This document shows positions 1-8,225 of a stretch of DNA of 9,602 bases, piece by piece; the stretch's first letter is position 1, and each line of letters opens with the position of its first letter. The notes under the pieces are model-generated. The model worked only from the letters and a program-made list of their open reading frames with translations, searched no databases and had not been told where the DNA came from. Source of the DNA: Solobacterium sp. (lineage in GTDB: Bacteria; Bacillota_I; Bacilli_A; Erysipelotrichales; Erysipelotrichaceae); NCBI GenBank assembly GCA_017543005.1, contig JAFWEA010000320.1, forward strand, positions 1 to 9,602, in the 5' to 3' direction. A program made the translations under genes and the position numbers.

Positions 1-3000
1 CCGTCGAGGCATCCCATGATCTCCAGCCTTCTCAGCAGGGAGGTCGACAGCTGCGTCCGTTTGAGAATGTCTTCCTTGGAGAGAAACTCACCCTGCCGGC
101 GGGCTTCTTCAATGCTGCGGGCAACGTTGGCACCCAGGCCGTCAATGACCGTGAACGGTGGGATGAGGATATGACTGTCGTTTTCATCAACCGTGAAGAC
201 CGTGGCCTTGCTGCGGTAGAGATCCACATTGCTGATCCGGTAACCGCGGGCATAGAGTTCCTCGCATACTTCCAGCGTATCGAACAGGGCCCGTTCCTTG
301 TTGGAAACCGGTTCGGAATTGCCGCTGCGATCATTCAGACGGCTCTGGATATTCTGCATGCGGTTCTGGATCGCTTCCAGGCCCTTGGTCATCGTATCGA
401 TTTCATACGCATCGCAGCGCAGGGACAGGAACTGGATGTAGAAGTTGTGCGGTTCATGCACCTTGTACCAGGCAATCCGCACGGCCATCATGACATAGGC
501 GACCGCGTGGGCCTTCGGGAACATGTACATGATCTTGGCGCAGGAATTGATATACCAGTCCGGCACGTCATGCTCGCGCATCTCCTGCTCGTAGGCCGGC
601 CACTTGGCACACTGGCCCTTGGCCACCTTCCCTTTTCTGACCTGTTCCATGATGTCAAAGGCATCCTTCGGCGGCAGGTCATGCTTCAGCAGATAGACCA
701 TGATATCGTCACGGCAGCCGATGACTTCCTCCAGCGGGTGACCGTTGCGCACCAGGTCCTGGGCATTGCCGCTCCAGACATCGGTGCCGTGGGTCAGGCC
801 GGATATGATGACCAGATCCGAGAAGTTCTTGGGTCTTGTCTCTTCAAGAACGCTGCGGGTGATGCGGGTGCCGAATTCCGGCAGGCCCAGCGCCCCGGTT
901 TCGCGGTGATAGATGCGCGGATCCACATGCAGCGCATCATCGCTGCTGAACAGCGACAGCGCTTCCGGATCATTCAGCGGCACAGTCAGCGGATCGGTGG
1001 CCGAAATGTTGGTCAGCAGCCGCATTGCGGTCGGATCAACGTGACCGAGAATATCGAACTTCAGGACATTGTCATGAATGTCATGGAAGTCGTAATGGGT
1101 TGTCTTCCATTCGCTGGCCGGATTGTTGGCCGGATACTGCACCGGCGTGAAGTCCTCAGCCACGAAGCGGTCCGGAATGACGATGATGCCGCCGGGATGC
1201 TGGCCGGTCGTGCGCTTGACGTTCTGACAGCCGCTGGCCAGGTAATCCTTCATGGCCCTGCGCATGTTCGTGATATTCATCTTTTCGCAGTAGCCGCTGA
1301 CATAGCCGAAGGCCGTCTTTTCGGCCACGGTGCCGATTGTGCCGGCCCGGAACACATGATCCTCGCCGAAGACTTCCTTGGTGAACGCATGGGCCTTGGC
1401 CTGGTATTCATCCGAGAAGTTCAGATCGATATCAGGAACCTTGTCGCCATGGAAGCCCAGGAAGGTTTCAAACGGGATATTGTGACCCTGCCCCTGCATG
1501 AGTGTCCCGCAGTGCGGACAGACCTTGTCGGGCAGATCAAAGCCGGACTTGATATCCGGATCCTCGATCCACTCACTGTAGTGACAGTGCGGGCAGACAT
1601 AGTGCGGGGCCAGCGGGTTGACTTCGGTGATGCCGGCCATGGTAGCCGTAAAGGACGAACCGACCGATCCACGCGAACCGACCACGTAGCCGTCAGCGTT
1701 GGATTTCTTGACAAGCAGATGCGAAATGTAATAGTTGACGTAGTAACCGGCACCGATGATGGCATTGAGTTCCCGGTCCAGCCGGTCACTGACCTGCGAC
1801 GGCAGGACGCCGTTGAATTCATACTGGGCCCGGGCTGTTTCATAGCAGACCTGCTTCAGTTTCTCATCAGAGCCTTCGATATGCGGCGGATAGGTTCCGG
1901 CCGGCACCGGTCTGATTTCTTCGAGCTGCGCAAAGATCCGGTGCGGGTTGTCGATGACGATCTCATGCACCAGCTGCGGATCATCCAGCCACTCGAAAGC
2001 CTCCAGCATCTCCTGGGTCTTCCAGATATGCTGATCCGGATTCTTTGTCCGCCAGCGCAGTTCATCACTGCGGATATACAGCGGGTGGGTAACACCGCCT
2101 ACACCCTGGGAAACGATATAAACATCCCGGAACATCTTCTGATCCCTGGAACAGTAATGAGCATCACTGTCCGCGACCACCGGTATGCCGAGTTTCTTCG
2201 CCATGCGGATCATCCGCATCAGGATTTCCTTCACCCGCTGTGAGGTCGGGATACTGCCGAGCACAACCAGCGTGCTGTAATGCCCCGGCGGCTGAATTTC
2301 GACATAGTCGTACCACTTCATCGCCGCTTCGAGTCTGGCGTCGTCACCGTTGCAGGCCAGTTCAAAGATTTCGTTGTTCTGGCAGGACGTGCCGATCAGC
2401 AGGTTGTCCCGGTACTGATCGATGATCCGCCGCGGGATGCGCGGTTCTGCCGGCACTTCGGAATCTTCGCCGCTGCCGGCCTTGCCAGTGACAGCCAGAT
2501 AATCCGTATTGGACAGCGAAACCATCTTGTACAGGGACTTGAGGCCGTCATGATTCTTGGCCAGCACCGTAACATGGGATTTTCTGACTTTCAGGAAGGC
2601 ATCATCTGTCTGGATGTTTTCCTGCAGATCCCGGATGGTACGCGCCCCGGCCTTATCCGCATCTTTCAGCAGGCACAGGAAAACGCCGGAAAGCGCTTCG
2701 GCATCGTAATCGGCCCGGTGCGCCACTTCCTCGTCATAGGGAATCCGATAGTAGCGGGAGATATTGCCCAGGCGGTAGTATCTTCTGTCCTTGAGGATGG
2801 CCCGGGAAAGATCCAGCGTATCGATGACCGTATTGGTCAGCGCCGGCCGGCCGAGACGCCTCAATTCCTCATTCAGGAAGTAATAGTCAAAAGTGGCGTT
2901 ATGGGCAACCAGCACATCATCGCCGATCCAATCCAGGATCTCGTCGATCGCCTCGGCAATCGGGCGGGCATTGCGGACCATGTCATTGGTGATGTTGGTC

Positions 3001-4337
3001 TTGTTGGTAATGGCAGCCGGAATCGGCACCGGCGGCTTGATGAACATCTGCTTGCGGTCGATGACCGTCTGATTCTTCATCCTGACCGCGCCGAATTCGA
3101 TGATGTGATCGTAGTAACAGGAAAGTCCGGTGGTTTCCAGGTCAAAGCAGACATAGCTGGCATCATCGATTTTCTCGTCGATGACATTGCGGACGATGGT
3201 CAGGTGCTCATCGACCATGTTCATCTCACAGGCCAGCCCGACCTTGAACGGCCGTTCCTTGTTCTTACTCTTGAGGGATTCGGCCTGATTGAAGGCTTTG
3301 ACAAAGGCCTGCACATCCGCATGGTCATTGATGACAATGCCCTCATGGCCGAGATTCCAGGCATATTTGACGACGGCAGCCGGTTCGCAGACTCCGTCCA
3401 TTTCACTCATGTTTGTATGGGCGTGCAGCTCAACCCGCTTTTCTTCCGCCGGGTCGGTATCCTTTTCAGCATCCAGTTTTGTGATTTCTTCGGCTTCGCA
3501 GACCAGATCCTTGGCATAGCTGTCATAGCGCACCGAACCGTATACCTGCACCCGGTCGCCGGTATCGACTGCGTCCAGGTCTTCCTTGGTGCAGTTGCGG
3601 CCTTCAAAGCGCTTGACGACCAGGGCGTCCGTGCCGTCAAAAACCGACAGGGACTGGATGATCATGCCGGTCTTGCGGACCGCAAAATCATCCTTGGCAA
3701 ACACTTTGCCGGTAAAGGTAATATTCCGGATTTCCTGCTGGACTTCCCGCAGTTCGACCACCTGATAGTCTTCCAATTTCTGGCGGTGGAATTTGCTGCG
3801 GTAGCGCGGCGCCTCCTGCTTCGGCTTATCCGGGGCCATTTTGACCTGGACCGTATCGATCTCCGGGGTCACTTCATCCTTGAATTCTGCGACAAAGCCC
3901 AGCTGCGGCATGCCGATGGAGGCGAAGAACCGGCGCAGTTCGGGCAGATAGATCGTCGCCCTTTCCCGCTCTTCTGATGCCGTAAACAGGAAATGTACCT
4001 GGTGATCACTGCCGTCATAGGTCATGGTGGCATTCTTCAGCAGGCTGTATTCCGGATGGATTTCGACACAGCAGTCCAGATATTTCTGAATCTCGCCCAG
4101 GCTGATGTCATGGCTTTCGGAAGTCACCCGGACAATCGCTTCGGCCTGCAGGGTCTCCTGCAGACAGGCGATGATCTCCCGGTAAGCCTGGCAGGAAATA
4201 AACGCCCTGCTCTGCAGATCGACTTCCACCCGGCCGGCCGCGTTGAAAAGCTGCACCCGGTTAACGAGTACATCTTCCAGTTCCGGATAATTCCGGAGCA
4301 GCTCCTCCGGAAGAATTTGTTTCAGCGGTAAACTCAT
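1..4337 (-). CDS. polC: DNA polymerase III alpha subunit, Gram-positive PolC type (3' end cut by window edge)
   Basis: Replicative DNA polymerase with built-in 3'-5' proofreading, acting at the replication fork. About 1445 codons are visible. By comparison with Bacillus PolC (about 1437 aa, ending a dozen residues after a GCLE-like motif) only some 12-15 codons are missing beyond position 1. Domains in order: N-terminal region, OB fold from about residue 206, PHP domain beginning at HAH (H305, H307), inserted DEDD exonuclease with D399/E401 (DLETTGLS), D484 (HNATFD) and H540/D545 (HRADYD), return to PHP (SDAHY), zinc finger C915/C918 and C940/C943, then the polymerase core with catalytic D969/D971 (PDIDLNF) and D1095 (DILGH). 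All key residues are present, so it should be active in synthesis and proofreading. The start is uncertain: ATG 4337 is chosen, but an in-frame ATG at 4346 adds three residues. Neither has a Shine-Dalgarno at normal spacing. It follows a terminator, so it is probably transcribed alone or with downstream genes. Confidence 0.97.
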   Translation of the reverse strand, partial: MSLPLKQILPEELLRNYPELEDVLVNRVQLFNAAGRVEVDLQSRAFISCQAYREIIACLQETLQAEAIVRVTSESHDISLGEIQKYLDCCVEIHPEYSLLKNATMTYDGSDHQVHFLFTASEERERATIYLPELRRFFASIGMPQLGFVAEFKDEVTPEIDTVQVKMAPDKPKQEAPRYRSKFHRQKLEDYQVVELREVQQEIRNITFTGKVFAKDDFAVRKTGMIIQSLSVFDGTDALVVKRFEGRNCTKEDLDAVDTGDRVQVYGSVRYDSYAKDLVCEAEEITKLDAEKDTDPAEEKRVELHAHTNMSEMDGVCEPAAVVKYAWNLGHEGIVINDHADVQAFVKAFNQAESLKSKNKERPFKVGLACEMNMVDEHLTIVRNVIDEKIDDASYVCFDLETTGLSCYYDHIIEFGAVRMKNQTVIDRKQMFIKPPVPIPAAITNKTNITNDMVRNARPIAEAIDEILDWIGDDVLVAHNATFDYYFLNEELRRLGRPALTNTVIDTLDLSRAILKDRRYYRLGNISRYYRIPYDEEVAHRADYDAEALSGVFLCLLKDADKAGARTIRDLQENIQTDDAFLKVRKSHVTVLAKNHDGLKSLYKMVSLSNTDYLAVTGKAGSGEDSEVPAEPRIPRRIIDQYRDNLLIGTSCQNNEIFELACNGDDARLEAAMKWYDYVEIQPPGHYSTLVVLGSIPTSQRVKEILMRMIRMAKKLGIPVVADSDAHYCSRDQKMFRDVYIVSQGVGGVTHPLYIRSDELRWRTKNPDQHIWKTQEMLEAFEWLDDPQLVHEIVIDNPHRIFAQLEEIRPVPAGTYPPHIEGSDEKLKQVCYETARAQYEFNGVLPSQVSDRLDRELNAIIGAGYYVNYYISHLLVKKSNADGYVVGSRGSVGSSFTATMAGITEVNPLAPHYVCPHCHYSEWIEDPDIKSGFDLPDKVCPHCGTLMQGQGHNIPFETFLGFHGDKVPDIDLNFSDEYQAKAHAFTKEVFGEDHVFRAGTIGTVAEKTAFGYVSGYCEKMNITNMRRAMKDYLASGCQNVKRTTGQHPGGIIVIPDRFVAEDFTPVQYPANNPASEWKTTHYDFHDIHDNVLKFDILGHVDPTAMRLLTNISATDPLTVPLNDPEALSLFSSDDALHVDPRIYHRETGALGLPEFGTRITRSVLEETRPKNFSDLVIISGLTHGTDVWSGNAQDLVRNGHPLEEVIGCRDDIMVYLLKHDLPPKDAFDIMEQVRKGKVAKGQCAKWPAYEQEMREHDVPDWYINSCAKIMYMFPKAHAVAYVMMAVRIAWYKVHEPHNFYIQFLSLRCDAYEIDTMTKGLEAIQNRMQNIQSRLNDRSGNSEPVSNKERALFDTLEVCEELYARGYRISNVDLYRSKATVFTVDENDSHILIPPFTVIDGLGANVARSIEEARRQGEFLSKEDILKRTQLSTSLLRRLEIMGCLD

Positions 4338-4346
4338 GCGGATCAT

Positions 4347-4355
4347 ATTGTACCA
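4347..4355 (-). promoter_or_regulatory. Candidate extended -10 promoter element for polC
   Basis: On the minus strand the sequence TGGTACAAT matches the extended -10 pattern TGnTATAAT with one mismatch. It lies between the terminator of the upstream operon and polC, where a promoter is needed. No good -35 hexamer is seen at 16-18 bp spacing (GTGTTT or GGTGTT is the best available), which an extended -10 can tolerate. The element ends 9 nt before ATG 4337, so initiation about 7-10 nt downstream would give little or no 5' leader. This is motif inference without transcript data. Confidence 0.45.
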
Positions 4356-4392
4356 TTGATTCGGTAAAAAACACCTCTTGATTAATTTGATG

Positions 4393-4420
4393 AAAACCGC
4401 TTCCCTTTCCGGAAGCGGTT
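4393..4420 (-). terminator. Rho-independent terminator after the herA-like gene
   Basis: On the minus strand a perfect 10-bp stem AACCGCTTCC/GGAAGCGGTT (4395-4404 paired with 4411-4420) encloses a 6-nt loop and is followed by TTTT, then CATC. The stem starts 6 nt past the stop codon of the herA-like gene. The U tract is short (two of its T are also in the stem), so termination may be partial. On the plus strand no T-run follows the hairpin, so it works in the minus direction only. It separates the recG-to-herA-like transcript from polC. Confidence 0.8.
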
Positions 4421-4426
4421 CTGTGA

Positions 4427-5920
4427 TTATTTGAGGAATGCCTTGAGGATCTTTTTGGCCTGCCGGACCCCGAGGTTGACCATTTCGGTTTCAAGCCGCC
4501 GCTGGGCCTTTCTGGCCAGCCGGTCGCTCATGGATGTCTCTTTGGCCTTTCTGGCCGCTTCGGCTTTAGCTTCCTTTTCCGCCAGTCTTGCTTCTTCCTT
4601 TGCCTGTTTTTCCAGCTCGATGGCTTCCGCTTCATCCTGCCGGATAATATCGATGTCTTCATAGGCACTCTGCGGATCGACTGTATTGAGATACTTGTCG
4701 GTCAGGAAGTCGTTGTCGATGGTTTCCCGGACCAGGGCCGGATCAGCGATGTTCATGCTGGACTTCGGCGGCAGGATCTTCGTCTTTTCAACGATGGTCG
4801 GCGCACCGTCAGCCCCGAGCACGGAAACCAGGGCCTGGCCGGTCTTCAGGTTGGAAATCATCTCGGCTGTATCGAATTCTGGATTGGCGCGGAAGGAATC
4901 CGCCGCCAGCTTGACCGCCTTGATTTCCGCCGGGGTGTAAGCCCGCAGCGAATGCTGGATGCGGTTGCTCAGCTGGGACAGCACACTGCCGGAAATATCA
5001 GCCGGATTCTGGGTGATGAAGAAGATGCCGACGCCCTTGGAACGGATCAGTTTGACAACCTGCTCGATCTTATCCATGAGCTGGCGCGGGGCGTTATTAA
5101 ACAGCAGATGCGCTTCATCAAAGAAGAAGACGATCTTCGGCTTGTCCAGGTCACCGACTTCCGGCAGGGTATCGTAGAGCTTTTCAAGCATCCACAGCAG
5201 GAAGGATGAGTACAGCAGCGGATGCTGGAAAAGTTCCTGGCATTCGATGATGTTCATGATGCCAAGGCCGCTGAAGGTATCCTTCTTGAGCCAGTCGCTG
5301 ATTTCCAGAGACGGCATGCCGAAGAACTTGTCACCGCCCTGCTCTTCCAGTTCCAGAAGCCGGCGCTGGATGGCGCCGATGCTCTGACGGGTGACATTGC
5401 CGTATTTCAGGGTGAATTCCTTGGCATGTTCACCGACATAGGCAGTCATAGCCTGCAGGTCCTTCAGATCGATCAGATCCAGATCCATATCCCGGGCAAT
5501 CCGGAAAATCATATTCATGACACCCTGCTGGGTATCGGTCAGATCCAGAATGCGGCTGATGAGCAGAGCGCCCATATCCTGCACGCTGGCACGTACCGGA
5601 ATGCCGTACTGCTGGTAAACGTCAAAGAAATGAACCGGATACCGCCGGACGGTAAAATCGGTGATATTCATCGAGTCAAGGCGTTCCTGGATGCCCGCCT
5701 GGGAGCCTTCCACGATCATGCCGCTGAGGTCACCCTTGATATCGGCGATGACGGTCGGCACGCCGAGTTCGCAGAGTGATTCGGCGATGACTTTCAGCGT
5801 GACGGTCTTGCCGGTACCGGTTGCGCCGGCGATCAGGCCATGCCGGTTCAGCTTGTCCGGCAGGATGTAGATTTCCTTGTCACCTGCCTTGCCGAGCAGG
5901 ATCTTGTTGTCTTTGATCAT
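4427..5920 (-). CDS. HerA/YjgR-like P-loop ATPase (helicase HerA-like, DUF853 type)
   Basis: A 497-aa protein of the HerA-FtsK ATPase superfamily, resembling E. coli YjgR and the 'helicase HerA-like, DUF853' group. Family members are predicted hexameric DNA-translocating ATPases, but the cellular role of this branch is not established. Visible motifs: Walker A GATGTGKT at residues 32-39, close to the N terminus; Walker B FFFDEAH with D268/E269; then a sensor-like stretch FFITQNP. Residues about 429-461 are a strongly charged E/K/A-rich segment, a likely long helix or coiled coil, followed by a basic tail. No signal peptide or membrane segment is seen, so it is probably cytoplasmic. The start ATG 5920 has AGGGGG (5930-5935) 9 nt upstream, overlapping the galK stop codon. 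It is the last gene before the terminator. A nuclease partner such as NurA is not present in the window. Confidence 0.88.
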   Translation of the reverse strand: MIKDNKILLGKAGDKEIYILPDKLNRHGLIAGATGTGKTVTLKVIAESLCELGVPTVIADIKGDLSGMIVEGSQAGIQERLDSMNITDFTVRRYPVHFFDVYQQYGIPVRASVQDMGALLISRILDLTDTQQGVMNMIFRIARDMDLDLIDLKDLQAMTAYVGEHAKEFTLKYGNVTRQSIGAIQRRLLELEEQGGDKFFGMPSLEISDWLKKDTFSGLGIMNIIECQELFQHPLLYSSFLLWMLEKLYDTLPEVGDLDKPKIVFFFDEAHLLFNNAPRQLMDKIEQVVKLIRSKGVGIFFITQNPADISGSVLSQLSNRIQHSLRAYTPAEIKAVKLAADSFRANPEFDTAEMISNLKTGQALVSVLGADGAPTIVEKTKILPPKSSMNIADPALVRETIDNDFLTDKYLNTVDPQSAYEDIDIIRQDEAEAIELEKQAKEEARLAEKEAKAEAARKAKETSMSDRLARKAQRRLETEMVNLGVRQAKKILKAFLK

Positions 5921-5929
5921 CGCTTCTTA

Positions 5930-5935
5930 CCCCCT
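5930..5935 (-). promoter_or_regulatory. Ribosome binding site of the herA-like gene
   Basis: AGGGGG on the minus strand, 9 nt before ATG 5920, overlaps the TAG stop of galK (5934-5936). The placement supports the chosen start and suggests translation linked to that of galK. Confidence 0.6.
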
Positions 5936-7202
5936 AGATCAGTCTGATGCCGCCGTACTGACGTACTTTAAGCCGCAGTGTGCAGTCCTTGCCGAAAGCC
6001 TTCTCCATTGTTTTGCGGTAGGCATTCACTTTCTTCAGCGGGACAAAGGCCAGAATGGTTCCGGCAAAACCGCCGCCGTGAACCCGCCAGGCACCGTCGT
6101 CCTGCAGCACATAATCACTCAGGGCCAGACCGACTGCCATGGACTGATGCATGACATCCCAGTCGGCATAGATATTCTGCAGATATTCATACGAAGACCG
6201 GCCGGATTCTTTTACCAGCTGCAGGAATTCCTGCAGTTCCCCGTGTTTCAGGGCCTTGACCTGTTTCTTGGCCCGCTCGGTTTCATTCATATAGTGGAAA
6301 CTGCGCAGCCAGGCCCGGTCGCCGCACTGCTGACGGATCAGCGGAGTCGCTTCCAGCAGTTCCTTCATGGTGCACTGGGACAGCAGTTCGTGCCCCATGA
6401 CCCTGGCAGCTGCCTTCATTTCCTGCGGAATGCCCGCATAGGCATCAGTCAGGTCGGCATGGTTGGCCCGGCAGTCTGTCAGCATCACCGCATAGCCGGC
6501 TGCTTCGAAATCATAGTCGGCCTTGGTGATCTTCGGGTTTTCGGCATCCTTGAAGTCAATGCCGATCAGGCCGCCGCAGGCACAGGCCATCTGGTCCATC
6601 AGGCCGCTCGGCTTGCCGAAGTAGACATTCTCGGCATACTGGGAAACCATGGCGATGAGCTGGTCCTTGATCCGGCCGTGGTTGTAGAAATGATTGAAGG
6701 CCGTGCCGATCATGACCTCAAAAGCCGCACTGCTCGACATGCCGCTGCCCGGCAGAACCCGGCTGTCCGCCACCATGTCAAAGCCGCCGATCTCATAGCC
6801 GCGGTTCATCAGCCCGGCAGCCACGCCCCGGAACAGGCTCTCGGAAGTGCCGTAGAGTTCTTTTTTAATTTCCAGGTCGCTGATGTCAACCGGAGCCATC
6901 TCATAACCTTCCGCCGCATAGCGGATGATCATGTCATCGTTCTTCTTTGCCACAGCCAGAATATCCAGTGAAATGGCCGCTGCCAGGACACAGCCGCCCT
7001 GGTGATCCGTATGATTCCCACCGACTTCCACGCGGCCGCCGCCGGAAAGAACGCAGGCTTCCGTATCACCATACAGGTCTTCGAAGCAGTCAAGCAGTCT
7101 GGTCAGACGAGCCAGACCGTCGTTCTTCTCCCCATAGAGTTCCTGCAGCTTTTCCGCAAATGCCTTCTGCCGGGCAAATGTTCTGATTTCCGATATGCGC
7201 AT
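5934..7202 (-). CDS. galK: Galactokinase, divergent GHMP-kinase subgroup
   Basis: A 422-aa cytoplasmic GHMP kinase, expected to phosphorylate alpha-D-galactose to galactose 1-phosphate with ATP (Leloir pathway). The three GHMP motifs are in order: N-terminal sugar-binding signature GRVEVGGNHTDHQ (R57-Q68); ATP loop LPGSGMSSSAAFE (150-162); C-terminal motif VHGGGFAG near residue 380. The catalytic aspartate of the SGLMDQ motif is D203, and R57 matches the conserved catalytic arginine. The signature differs from the classical GRVNLIGEHTDYN: N63 replaces the glutamate before HTD, and H67 replaces the usual tyrosine. Similar GGNHTDHQ proteins are annotated as galactokinases in Clostridia and relatives (from memory), so sugar specificity is inferred. 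The adjoining mutarotase gene, whose product supplies the alpha anomer, strongly supports galactose as substrate. ATG 7202 has a strong ribosome site. galT and galE are not in the window. Confidence 0.9.
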   Translation of the reverse strand: MRISEIRTFARQKAFAEKLQELYGEKNDGLARLTRLLDCFEDLYGDTEACVLSGGGRVEVGGNHTDHQGGCVLAAAISLDILAVAKKNDDMIIRYAAEGYEMAPVDISDLEIKKELYGTSESLFRGVAAGLMNRGYEIGGFDMVADSRVLPGSGMSSSAAFEVMIGTAFNHFYNHGRIKDQLIAMVSQYAENVYFGKPSGLMDQMACACGGLIGIDFKDAENPKITKADYDFEAAGYAVMLTDCRANHADLTDAYAGIPQEMKAAARVMGHELLSQCTMKELLEATPLIRQQCGDRAWLRSFHYMNETERAKKQVKALKHGELQEFLQLVKESGRSSYEYLQNIYADWDVMHQSMAVGLALSDYVLQDDGAWRVHGGGFAGTILAFVPLKKVNAYRKTMEKAFGKDCTLRLKVRQYGGIRLI

Positions 7203-7205
7203 TGT

Positions 7206-8225
7206 CTATTCCTCCCCATATGCGAAGTGATACTCGGTTGTATGTTTCATCGTCTTTCCTGCCTTCAGCAGCGGTACGGCAACGTCGCTGCGGTTCATGG
7301 CATCCGGACTGTACTGGGTTTCAAAGCAGACCCCGCTGCGGGCCGCAAATGTCCGGCCCTGTTTGCCATAGCGGTCATTGCCGGCCAGATAGTTGCCGGT
7401 ATACAGCTGATAGCCCGGCAGATCCGAGCAGACTGTCATCCGCAGGCCGTCACAGGAGCATTTCAGCAATTTTCTCATTCCTTCTCCCGGTACGAAGAAC
7501 GGGTTGTCATAGCCGTTGGCGTTGCGGATCTGTTCGTTGTCCGCATTGATTCTTTCGCCCAGCGTATGCGGCTTTGTAAAGTCATACGGCGTGCCGCTGA
7601 CGCTTAACAGCGGACCGCAGGCCAGGCCGGTGTCATCCGTGCCGAGGAATGTATCGGCCGGACTCTCCAGCACATGGCCCAGGACACTGTCACAGGTAAG
7701 ACCCCCAAGATTGAAGTAAGCATGATTGGTAATATTCACATACGTATCCTGATCGGACACGACTTCGTAATCAAACGCGAACCCGTCAGCCAGCAGCCTG
7801 TAGACAACTTTCAGACGCATTTCACCGGGAAAGCCCTGGTCCCCGTCCGGGGAAACCAGTTCAAACTGCAGTGCATCCGCTTTCTCCGTCACCGTAAACA
7901 ACCGATCCTGATAGCCGTTGAAGCCGCTGTGCAGGCAGTTGGGACCGTTATTGATATCGAGCTGATAAACCCGATCATTCAGGGTAAAGCGGCCGCCGGA
8001 AATCCGGTTGCACACCCGGCCGATCACTGCCCCCATGCAGGAGTCCAGCTTCTCATAGGCTTTCACATCGGTATGCCCAAGCAGCACATCCCGCCCGCAG
8101 TCCAGGATTTCCAGCGCAACCAGGGTGGCCCCGTAATCGGTAACCGAGAGTCTGATCTGATCATTTCCGATTGTGTACAGACCGGCGCTGCGGCCGTCTG
8201 CTGTCATGCCAAAGTCTTTTCTCAT
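7206..8225 (-). CDS. galM: Aldose 1-epimerase (galactose mutarotase)
   Basis: A 339-aa beta-sandwich enzyme, typical length for the family. It interconverts the beta and alpha anomers of galactose or glucose, feeding alpha-galactose to galactokinase. Key residues are visible: H99 in the NCLHSG motif, H168 in ITNHAYFNLGG (general acid), the YDNPF motif near residue 240 with its substrate-binding aspartate, and E302 in CFETQYSPDAMN (general base). R70 of the IGRVCNRI segment is also conserved in the family. No signal peptide, so cytoplasmic. The start codon shares one base with the rnc stop (TAATG), and galK begins 3 nt after its TAG, so expression is probably translationally coupled on both sides. 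The ribosome site for galM is weak (GATGGTG), which fits reliance on coupling. Confidence 0.94.
   Translation of the reverse strand: MRKDFGMTADGRSAGLYTIGNDQIRLSVTDYGATLVALEILDCGRDVLLGHTDVKAYEKLDSCMGAVIGRVCNRISGGRFTLNDRVYQLDINNGPNCLHSGFNGYQDRLFTVTEKADALQFELVSPDGDQGFPGEMRLKVVYRLLADGFAFDYEVVSDQDTYVNITNHAYFNLGGLTCDSVLGHVLESPADTFLGTDDTGLACGPLLSVSGTPYDFTKPHTLGERINADNEQIRNANGYDNPFFVPGEGMRKLLKCSCDGLRMTVCSDLPGYQLYTGNYLAGNDRYGKQGRTFAARSGVCFETQYSPDAMNRSDVAVPLLKAGKTMKHTTEYHFAYGEE
7210..7217 (-). promoter_or_regulatory. Strong ribosome binding site of galK
   Basis: GGGGAGGA on the minus strand, 7 nt before ATG 7202 and placed inside the last codons of galM. It fixes the galK start and is the best Shine-Dalgarno match in the window, which suggests efficient galactokinase translation relative to its neighbours. 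Confidence 0.8.

Noticed and set aside
171..3977. Two very long plus-strand open frames opposite polC (171-2243, 690 codons; 2280-3977, 565 codons).
   Set aside because: They are in exact codon register with polC, so they stay open only because polC almost never uses TTA, CTA or TCA in this GC-rich genome. The translations show no domain I recognise, and the polC frame carries all expected catalytic motifs.
4395..4420. The hairpin as a bidirectional terminator or regulatory operator.
   Set aside because: A T-run follows only in the minus direction, and position directly after a stop codon with a GC-rich stem is enough to explain it as a one-way terminator.
4261..4494. A minus-strand 77-codon open frame spanning the terminator and the polC start, with a Shine-Dalgarno-like AAGAGGTG inside.
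   Set aside because: It runs through the terminator hairpin and overlaps two genes in another frame. Its product is low-complexity and unlike any family I know. A leader peptide starting at 4356 is conceivable, but the spacing of about 14-15 nt to the ribosome-site-like sequence is poor.
4952..7607. Further plus-strand open frames opposite the herA-like, galK and galM genes, including one of 364 codons (5877-6971).
   Set aside because: They are shadows of well-recognised genes, including in-register mirrors explained by codon bias. No supported promoter or recognisable protein family.
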